This document shows positions 55,267-64,000 of a stretch of 64,000 nucleotides of DNA, in pieces (position 1 is the first letter of the stretch; each line of letters begins with the position of its first letter). The translations under genes and the position numbers were made by a program. The DNA is from Oreocharis arfaki. Taxonomy: Eukaryota > Chordata > Aves > Passeriformes > Paramythiidae. The DNA lies in assembly GCA_013398015.1 (NCBI GenBank), contig VZRR01009913.1:744001-808000 (forward strand). Reading direction: 5' to 3'. The notes under the pieces were generated by a model. That model was not told the DNA's origin. It saw only the letters and a list, made by a program, of their open reading frames with translations, and did no database searches.

Positions 55267-55614
55267 NNNNNNNNNNNNNNNNNNNNNNNNNNNNNNNNNN
55301 NNNNNNNNNNNNNNNNNNNNNNNNNNNNNNNNNNNNNNNNNNNNNNNNNNNNNNNNNNNNNNNNNNNNNNNNNNNNNNNNNNNNNNNNNNNNNNNNNNNN
55401 NNNNNNNNNNNNNNNNNNNNNNNNNNNNNNNNNNNNNNNNNNNNNNNNNNNNNNNNNNNNNNNNNNNNNNNNNNNNNNNNNNNNNNNNNNNNNNNNNNNN
55501 NNNNNNNNNNNNNNNNNNNNNNNNNNNNNNNNNNNNNNNNNNNNNNNNNNNNNNNNNNNNNNNNNNNNNNNNNNNNNNNNNNNNNNNNNNNNNNNNNNNN
55601 NNNNNNNNNNNNNN
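55267..55614. other. Assembly gap (348 N)
   Basis: Run of N in the most G+C-rich part of the CpG island. EZH2 exon 1 and its start site probably lie in or beside it. Predicted proteins with X runs across it are meaningless. Confidence 0.99.
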
Positions 55615-55736
55615 CGCGCCGCGCGGCGGGGCCGGGCCCGGGGCTGCGCCGCGCCGGGGAGGCTTGAAACTCTCCGGCCGCCTCACGTGGAGAAGGGGGG
55701 AGAGGGAGGGGAAAGGGGAGGGAGGCAGGCGAGAGG

Positions 55737-55745
55737 ATTGGCGGG
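55737..55745. promoter_or_regulatory. Putative CCAAT/E2F-like composite motif
   Basis: ATTGGCGGG: an inverted CCAAT overlapping TTGGCGGG, similar to E2F sites. It lies about 120 bp beyond the N gap on the promoter side of EZH2. A palindromic CACGTG E-box is at 55684-55689 and a TTTGAA (CHR-like) motif at 55793-55798. EZH2 is a known E2F target in mammals; occupancy here is inference. Confidence 0.4.
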
Positions 55746-55926
55746 CACCGGGAGGGGCCGCGCTCCCGCTCCCGCTCGGCGCCGCTGCCGAGTTTGAATC
55801 GGTCCGAGAGCGGGAGAGGCGTAACGGCCGTAACGGTCCCGGGGGGCGGGAATGCCTGGAGCGGGCCCTCCGTCCCCACCGCCACTCCGCCTGTTGCTCC
55901 CCCGGCGCGGCAGCTCAGCCACTGGA

Positions 55927-56283
55927 GGTCACTCCAGCCTCTCTCCATCTTCAGCAGGGAGAAATAAAATTGCCAAGATAAGTTTTCCTAGCGGGTGCTT
56001 AGCCCTTCCCTTGTGACCGCGTCCCTTTCCGATGCGTCCCGCATCGACCGCTACTTCCGAGATGTACTGGAGCAGTCGCCGCATCCTTGCTTCCCCAAGT
56101 CCCGTCATCCTTCCTCACCAAATACCACCTTCCCTCTTCCTTGTGGCTACCTCAGAGCATCTTCAGAGTCGGAAATGAGCAGCGGCCACTGTAAGGGGGT
56201 CCTGACGGGTAAAGTCTCTCGCGGGGGAAATAAATCACAAACGCACCCTCATTCCCAGTCATGCTGTAGGCTTACGTGTCAGA
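55927..56283. repeat. Direct duplication, copy 1 (CpG-retaining)
   Basis: About 357 bp aligning in the same orientation with 56783-57138. Shared blocks include gccaagataagttttc, ttccttgtgac, atgcgtccc, tgagcagcggccac and ggggaaataaat. This copy lies inside the CpG island and keeps most of its CpGs. Confidence 0.85.
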
Positions 56284-56782
56284 TCTGCGAGCGTGGCTCA
56301 CAGGTTAGAAACGAGGGAGAAGGAGGATGTATCAGCCTTGGAAGCTGGGGACAGCCCGCGCACCCCCGCACACGCCCGCGGGGCAGTCCCGCCTCTCCCC
56401 GGCGGATGTCTCGGCCGGCTGAGTCACTTTGCAGCGCTGCTGCCTCGTGTCCGCGTGTTTGACCTTTGCTTGCCCAAACTTTACCGCCACCAGCCCTCCT
56501 TTTGTGTATCACACCGGCATCTTCCTCTCCCTCACTGCTCCGCATCCAGCGCGATTTCCCCCTGTCGTGGAGGATGTCATAAATCGCACCAGCAGCAGCA
56601 AAGTGCTCGCTCCGCATCAGGCTCGGATCCTGTTGCTCGCTACGTGCTGTCTCCAGCCTCTAAGGTTGCTGTCGTTTTACCTCGTTTCTAATCCGCGAAG
56701 CATGCTCATCAATCTTGTTGCCGATGTTGTATGTAAACCTTGAGGATTCGTGCGCCTTTACCCTGCTGTCGTCCTGCTCTCT

Positions 56783-57138
56783 GGTCGCTCCAGCCTTTAT
56801 TCCTCTTCAGCAGCAAAAATTAAAAATGCCAAGATAAGTTTTCTAATGGGTACTTTGCACCTCCCTTGTGACTAGATCCCCTTCCAATGCGTCCCACATC
56901 GACTGCCACTTCCGACGCGCACTGGAGCAATCGACACATCCTTGTTTCCTTCATCCTTCCTCACCAGTTATCAGCTCCCCTTTTCCTTGTGAATACCTTA
57001 GTGCTTCTACAGGGTCAAAACTCCAAAACTGAGCAGCGGCCACGGTAGTGTGGTCCTGAGTGATAAAAGTATCTTGCAGGGGAAATAAATAACAAACGCA
57101 CCTTCATTCCCAAATAATGAAGTTGGCTAATGTGTCAA
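56783..57138. repeat. Direct duplication, copy 2 (CpG-depleted)
   Basis: Same orientation as copy 1 at an offset of 856 bp, with scattered substitutions and small indels. Many CpGs of copy 1 are TpG or CpA here (for example ccgcatcgaccg against ccacatcgactg). It lies outside the island. Unique sequence of about 500 bp separates the copies. It could be a local tandem duplication or two insertions of one old repeat. Confidence 0.85.
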
Positions 57139-60100
57139 GGGAGGCTTGGTGTTCTACTTAAAGGCGATGTGCTCGTGTTTTTGTAGTCTGTATGTGTAAA
57201 TACTTAAAATTTCCAGACTACATTGTGTATTAAACTTGTAGTGAGATCTCAAGTGTGGGCATTCCTGCACTCTACATTCTTGATTTACCTCATGGCCTTG
57301 AAAAGGAGTTTCTAATAATAGCTCTTTTTTTTTTTTTCCCCCAAATCTCTGGGGTTTCATGAGTTATGAGCAAAAAACGTGCAGCAGAAATTATTTCCTG
57401 TTACAGTTATATCTCAGAGTGTGCTAGATAGCTATAACCTTCCTCTACTTCTAGTGGAGTGGCTGACAGTTGGGAAGATTGTCTTTAAAATATAACATTT
57501 GAAAAATATTAGTAATTTGTGGAAATTCAGCTATTTTGAATCTATTCTGCCCCAAGATGGCTGCCACCACCAAAATGGCTACTCAGTCATTCACAAATTA
57601 GGTTTTGTAGTTTATTTTGATCCTTCAAGTTGCACTTCATGTGATCTGGTTTTAGTCAGCAAGAAAAATAACAATTGCTAAGTAAGCGTGAGGTAACTTA
57701 ATGTAATGAGTACACTCAGTCATAAGGTGGAAGAATCTGCCTTGTAGAACCTACGCTGTGAACTAGACCTCAGTACTGATCACGTCCTTTTCCTCTCTTG
57801 CACTGAAGGTTATTCATCTGCTATACCTGAAACTAGAAAACTTAGCATGTTTTGAGCTGAGTTACTCTTTCTCCTTTGCACTGTAGCAAAACAACCTCTC
57901 CACCAAGGTTCCATTCTAGATGCTACACATGATGAACTCCTGTTGAGAAACTCCCTGAGGTACTGATTTCCTGATCCATTGTTCAGGCTGTCTCAAAAAT
58001 CCAAGAGAATTTTAGCAACTGTTTGATTCTCTGCACAGGGGTTTAATGCTGCAACAAGATCCATACAGACTTTCTGTTTTCACAGAGTAAACCACCCAAG
58101 TATTTTTCTGTTTCTGCTGTATTTTTTGTGATTAAAGAACAGCTATTTGAACAAGGATCTGTGTTATGCAGAGACATTCAGATTGGATCTTTAGGGAGAA
58201 ATAGTGCAACAGGTTTTGAAAGAATTACAAGACCTGGTATTTTGAGGAGCCCTTCTGAAAGGAATGAATTCTGGTGGCAGCATGGAACAGTGCTTTTGAG
58301 AAAAGTGACTAACATTGAAGAAATATACACGTGTTACATGACAATGAAATAAAATCAGGCTCAAGAAAAAAGTATCAATTTTAGACCCTTCTGGAACTGT
58401 TGAAAGCATTTGCCCTTTTCTATATAGCTAACACACTGTAGAAGAGCTTTTTCCATGTTCTCAACATGTGAATGTAGCATGTACGTTCATGTTGTATGTG
58501 TGACTAAATAATAGAATAAGGATTCATCAGTGCTAGATTTCCAGCATGAATTAGACATAAAAATTATTGTTTGGCAGCATCAGAGGATGTTCGTAACTAT
58601 GATTGCTTCCACGAGGGGCTAGCTGATGTGCTTCTTTTCACTCTTTTAAAGAGTGGCATTTGAGTCCAGGGGAAAAAAGGTACGAACAAAATTTTGCTAC
58701 AAAGCAAAATTAACAGTTAACTGGTTTCTTTTAGACATTTTTAGCATCTCAAATAAGGCAGTATTTCCAAAGCATAGGTTATTCTTTATGTACTATTAAC
58801 CTAAAATTTCCTTGTAGTCAGAATCATATGGTATTTTTTCCATCTGGCTGGGGGAACCAAGCAAGACCTGTCTGGGAACTACCTTGGCCTGGAATAAGGG
58901 ATGTTGGCCAGTTTTCCCCTTGCCCGCCTGGTTTCGTTCTGGAGAGGCACAGCAAGGCTGTCCCCAGCACCAGCAGCCCGGAGCAGACACGCCGGTAGCT
59001 GCATCCTTAATTCTTGTAGATAAGCTGGTGACTTGCTGATGGCAGCGTCGCTTTCCTTTGTGCTCCGGAATGGCAGCATAACAAAGCTGTGTGCAGCTTT
59101 GGGCTGGGTCTCCTCTGTGTCGCGAGCTGGTGGGCTCCACGGATTAGTCACGCAGCCAGGAGAGGTTCGGTCTGCTGTTTGAGCTCCCTTGCTCGGTGGA
59201 GGGGAGGGAAGGAGGATGCACACCCTGTCCTTGTTACACCTACCCCTACAATCAAAGCCGGTAGCACTGCAAGTAATATTTCATCCAGCAGTACGTTTAA
59301 GGAGCATGATCTTTGTTTCTTTGTGTTTTGGTTTTTTAAAATATATCTTATTTATTCAAAAAGTGCCATCCATACATTAATCATTCATTTCCTAACTCTG
59401 TACTTTTCCTGATACCCCAGCTTGTTGCATGTCTGAAATTCTGCATTTTGTTCCTTGTGAATTTGATGAGATTTTACAAAATGTTTACATACATGGAAAT
59501 ATAAGTGCAATCTAAAACCTAAAGTACAGTCTGAATCTGTAAAAACATTTATCTCTTGTGCACAGCAACGATTACACAGAAATCAGCACATACCCTACCC
59601 TTTCTTAAGAATTGGCCTCTTGTAACATTATTATAAAAAAGCATGGGGTTTGTTTTCGCTTTTAACAAGCAATTAATGACTGTGTTTTATAACTAACCAC
59701 TTTGAGACCAGCTATGTTTTAAAATGTTTTTCCATTAATATCTTAATGGCGCTTACAGACCAATTTCCCTGGAAGAAATGCAACCTTATGGACTGTTTCA
59801 CACACCCTGTCTGACCTCTTTTTTCCCCCTATTTGCCATATGCTTCTCTGTAGAATTGAATTTAATAATCAGAAAATAGGCCAATGTAACTTTGGGTATG
59901 GTGTTCATTAGGGTAAATGAGGAGGAGACGAGTCACTGCAATGCAGAACACATACACCAGTGTCTGTCAGACCTGCCACGTCTCCGGAATGGCGCTTGAG
60001 GGTCCTGCACTGTCCTTCCTGGCTTCCCTCACACTCGAAATTAGAGTGCTGTGGCCTGAAGGCACAGGGCCTGGGGCCTGGAAAGGACAGCAGCACAGAG

Positions 60101-63100
60101 CCACCAAAGGCATGGCCCCAAAAAAAGCACCACACCGTGCTCTAAGTGTCCCTGCTAGCAGAAGTTACTCGTGCTGTGGACTCTTTGCCTGCTACGCAAC
60201 AAAAGGAGTGGCTGCCGATTCACTTGATGCACTTGTCGCAAGAGCCAGTACCTGGAAACTCACCCAGCCAAAGGAGTTGTTCTCAGTCTAGGTGCAAAAC
60301 ATGGTCAGTGGCAGGTGTGGGCGTGTTGTCTAACACTGAAGCACCAAGACAATTAAATAGACTGCATGCATGAAAAAAAGGTGTAACGGGGAGTACGTTG
60401 CTAAACACAGCCAAGATCTGATGCAGTGCCGTTACAGGAAAACGCACAGATTTCCATGCCATTTATGGGCTGCCTGCATCTGATGCTGTGAATGGTAGCA
60501 CATGCAGCTGATTCCTAGCTCTAGAAGTGCATCAGTCACACACACACCCCTCACACACTCCCCCAAGTAACAGAAAGCTACCTGGCCTTTCACAAAATGT
60601 TTGCCTCATGTGTCATGGTAAAGGTATGTAATTTATTTTATACTGGGTATAAGTTTTTTTAATGTGCTGGGCCACCTCAGCTCTGTCATACTGTATTCAA
60701 GGAGATTTTACTGGGAATGCAAGACAAATTAGAGTGGGAGCAAGTGTGGTGCAAACAACTAACTCAAGCTATGGCTCTATATTAAATGCAGGAGAGTATC
60801 CTTTTGGCTAAGGAGAAATGTTGCTGAAAGGAAAGATCCAGTGTTGTTTTTATACAACAACTGAAGCAGCATAAGTGATTTTCTGTTAACATTCTTTAAT
60901 ACGCAGAGATGAAGCTTATTGCATGTGATCAACCATTTCAATTTTTCAAAGGGATTAATTAACTTTGCCTGCCTTCAGGTGGAAATAAATTTGTCTCTAA
61001 GACTATCTATAGGAAATTCTTTCACCTCAAAGAATCTACTTCTGATTATTTTGTGGTCATAGACGCTGCATAAGTTGTGTGAGAAAAATACTTTCTCATC
61101 CTTGTCTGCTTGCATTTCCTTTTCTTTTTATTCTTTACCTGTGTTTACTGTTATATTTGAACAACTTAAAGGTCTAAATGGTATCATATCACAAAATTGC
61201 CACGAAGACATATGCCTGAGAATTAAATTGCAAAGCCTTGGCCCCATTTCCGGGTGGTTTTGGCAGTGTAGCTGTATGATACTGCTGAGTGTGCCACTCA
61301 CAGGGGAGAATTTTGCTGCAAATTTAAAGGTTCGAGAGGGTATTCAATGAATGTTGATAGGTGACGATCTCCCATCAGGCCAAATCCAAGATTAAAAGCC
61401 TGAGCTCTATTTGCATGTCGTGTTTCTGACGTGTTAAAGTTCTCCAGTGGCAGTGGCTAAATTACCCTAGCAGATGGACAGAGTTCCCTGACTTAGAATC
61501 AAATCTTCATGTTTGGCTGCAGAAGATACTTCTTCAGACAGCCACGTGCAACATACACGTAGTGATAAGTAAGACTGCTTGCAAAAGCAAATGCAGTCGT
61601 GAAATCACTTTCCTCTGTTCATCATCTCACTTCCAAAGGATTACCTCCAAATGTAACCACCCTTTCATCTCTGTGTGAATTTGCCATTCATATGCCTCCA
61701 TTTTCAGCATCATTTACCCCTCCTCGTTCACTCCTTCATATTTATGTCATGTCTACTTTCATCTCCTGCTTTGTAGAGGTACTGTCCTGCCCTGTTCTGT
61801 CCTAGAATTGCCTAATCCTGACATCTAAAATAGTAGTAGTATTTGCAGTTATGCCAACCCTATGCCTGTTTTGAAATAATTCCTATTATGTTATGCATAT
61901 ATACACGAGATCTGACATATTCAGGTTAGTAAATTCATAAATGTAAAAAGAAAAATAATGTTTATCAACATAAACTTGATTAAATGGAGTGAAAAACACC
62001 CAGTCTTCTTTATGGGAGAAGACTAGGAAAACCTGTAGTTCGAAAGTGGATTTGACAAACTGTTAAATCTAGCCAGGACTGGTAAGTTATATTGTCAAAA
62101 ATCAGTTTAAGAAGATAAGTGGTAAAGACTTCACTGTGAAAGTAAAAAGATAATGATGCTCGTCCACCCTTTAAATAAACTAATGCAAGTCATCAAAATA
62201 AGATGTTCACAGGAGTTTATAGAGATGTACAAAGTACAAAATATCTATCCCATTTGCACCCCAGACTTTTCCATTTTTCAGTCTTAACCCTCGATAAAAA
62301 CATCCACAAATCAATGCAAATTTAGAAAAGGGATTACACAGACGCATTCACTATTGTGGCATTGTGTCAATGAGTTTATTTCCTAGTTATTTGTAGTTAT
62401 TTTTTGCCAAATATGTGGTTCTTTGTAATAGACACATATCTGAAGATCAAAATGGTAAAAAAAAGTACACTCTGCTGCTGGTCTGAGAAAGCTTTTACTG
62501 GGAAAATAATCTATTTCTAAAATCAGAAGACGATAAGCTTTCGATGCTTTATGACCATGCTTTATGGAAGGATCACCATTGCAGTGATTTATGTGTATGT
62601 GCAAATACAGACAGACCTGTACATTAAACTCTGTCATGCAGTGATGCAAGACTTGGTCATGAGACTGACAGACAACATTACATTTTAGGTGTCAGCTGAG
62701 TGTGCTGGTCAGATACGTAATGGAAAGAATGACCAATTTGAATTTGTATCCAGCTTGTATCATAGAATGGAAAAGGTCATTGGTTTAACAATTTAAAAAT
62801 GCCACATATCACTTTCCTCTCTGAAGCCTTCATGCTGAGTATGAAACACACAATTAAGAGAAATTAAGGGAACTGGACCTTAGCCAAGAAAATTATGAAA
62901 TAACTGAGTGTCTGCGCAGACTGATGATGGGAAATGTTTTTTGAAGCATAGATGGCTGACAACTACGTAGGTGTTGAAACCTTGTCTATAATTTACATAC
63001 AAAAAGCAAGATTTTGCTCTTAATAATGCCTACTTAAATAATACCAAGGGCGGAAGCCCATCTTTTGCTCTCAAAGCTTGAGAGTTAAAGAGGAGAAAAA

Positions 63101-64000
63101 GAGACGGCTAGGCAAGCCCTGTGCAACACTAAATTTCTACTTAAGATCTTAAAATACTTCAAGTCACATTGAAGGATTGCTTCATGAAATTTAGTATCTG
63201 TCAGACTGAGGGTGTAATTCTGATTTTCTCAATCTATGTGGGCCTTAAGTGAATTTTAATTGGCATTACTCACTGGGAAAGTGAGATGAGATTCTAAGGC
63301 TGTAAGTATGAAGGACTGAGTCAACCAAGTGAGTGAAACAGTGACTAACTAATTAAGTGAATGAGTGAGCACGGCATTGTTTGCTTTTGTGATCATTTCT
63401 ATGCATGAGTGAATGGCAGGGCTATTACATGTGTGTGAATGACTGGGGTCAGGGTTGCTGAACAATCCATACCTTTGTGTGGTCTTCCCATCCCTTGATT
63501 AGACTAATGAGCCGAGTGTTTGGAATATTAATGCATGTAGACTGGAGCTAAACTTGTTATATAGTTGGGAGACAAATTTTAAAAACTATGATCTATAGCT
63601 CGTCAAAGTCTGGTTTTGGTTTCATACATGTTACTCTGGATTGGGTAATCAGCTGCTCCCTGGCAGGTTGCTTCCAGCTCGCTGGTGTCAGGGAGCTGAG
63701 TGCTACACTGCTGCTTCTTCCAGGATTATTGTTGTGAGTGACATTATCAAATCTGTTTGTAGTTTATTGCAAATCTAATTGTGTCATATAAACTGAAGCA
63801 TTATCTGACAATGAAATGATTTTCTGTCTTATTACACTTTCATAAAAGAACACATTTGGCTATCCTTATGTCAACTATTTTGCTTCCAAAGTAGTTAACA
63901 AGGCTAGCAATAATTTTGGCACCCTAAAAGCTTATTCCTTCAAATAGCACAAACAGAAGCAGAATAAAACCTTGTTCTATTATGCCATATATAAATCATG
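57139..64000. other. Upstream flank of EZH2, no gene recognised
   Basis: About 6.9 kb. In human this side of EZH2 leads to the Y RNA cluster and PDIA4; I looked for the conserved Y RNA ends (GGCTGGTCCGA) on both strands and did not find them. Two patches richer in G+C (about 58850-59220 and 59930-60290) hold overlapping frames on both strands without recognisable domains. Two YY1-like motifs sit at 57553 and 57571. Small inverted repeats occur near 58637-58653 and 62002-62026. Confidence 0.65.
57553..57582 (+). promoter_or_regulatory. Two tandem YY1-like motifs
   Basis: caagatggctgc at 57553-57564 and caaaatggctac at 57571-57582, 18 bp apart, both fit the AANATGGC core of YY1 sites. They lie about 1.8 kb upstream of the EZH2 gap region. 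Confidence 0.35.

Larger units (their letters stand above)
54585..56470. promoter_or_regulatory. CpG island at the EZH2 5' end
   Basis: G+C and CpG density rise sharply at about 54585 and fall after about 56470, in an otherwise AT-rich window, and this is the only such region. It lies upstream of EZH2 exon 2 on the minus strand and has no TATA box that I can see. It is expected to hold the EZH2 transcription start and the non-coding exon 1. Long frames through it are composition artefacts. Confidence 0.9.

Noticed and set aside
54855..55981. Open frames of 270-294 codons across the CpG island on both strands
   Set aside because: They cross the 348-N gap and owe their length to N and to the absence of stops in CpG-rich DNA. 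No domain is visible.
62760..62785. CR1-like end (tatcatagaatgg)
   Set aside because: Only about 12 bases resemble the CR1 terminus and the following sequence does not match.
57139..64000. Y RNA genes expected from human synteny
   Set aside because: The conserved terminal motif and its reverse complement were not found; the cluster may lie beyond the right edge.

Overview
This window is vertebrate nuclear DNA, almost certainly from a bird. Genes are split into short exons with GT-AG introns, most sequence is AT-rich intron, the interspersed repeats I can recognise are CR1 LINE tails (the dominant avian family), and one CpG island marks a promoter. The species cannot be named from the sequence. 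A 348-base run of N is an assembly gap inside that CpG island.

Layout. Positions 1-3200 hold the last three coding exons and 3'UTR of CUL1 on the plus strand (99 C-terminal residues, including the neddylation lysine). Positions 5170-34484 hold, on the minus strand, the complete coding region of EZH2: 19 coding exons whose splice phases all close, giving one intact 743-residue protein. Its 3'UTR carries miR-101, miR-26 and let-7 seed matches. Positions 34485 to about 55000 are the very long first intron. Positions 54585-56470 are the EZH2 CpG island and promoter; exon 1 is probably inside or beside the N gap. From 56500 to the end lies upstream flanking DNA with no gene that I recognise. CUL1 and EZH2 are convergent, with about 2 kb between their poly(A) signals, the arrangement I recall from human 7q36.

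How the genes relate. CUL1 is the scaffold of SCF ubiquitin ligases. EZH2 is the H3K27 methyltransferase of PRC2. They are neighbours by conserved synteny; nothing here indicates a joint pathway.

I find no wholly new genetic system. The best leads are: a 63-base near-perfect hairpin in EZH2 intron 10, pre-miRNA-like or a tiny MITE; an in-frame stop in the 15-nt extension of exon 8 that blocks the avian equivalent of the human 751-residue isoform; a 356-bp direct duplication at the promoter whose two copies show contrasting CpG loss; and an identical 47-bp x3 minisatellite in intron 1.
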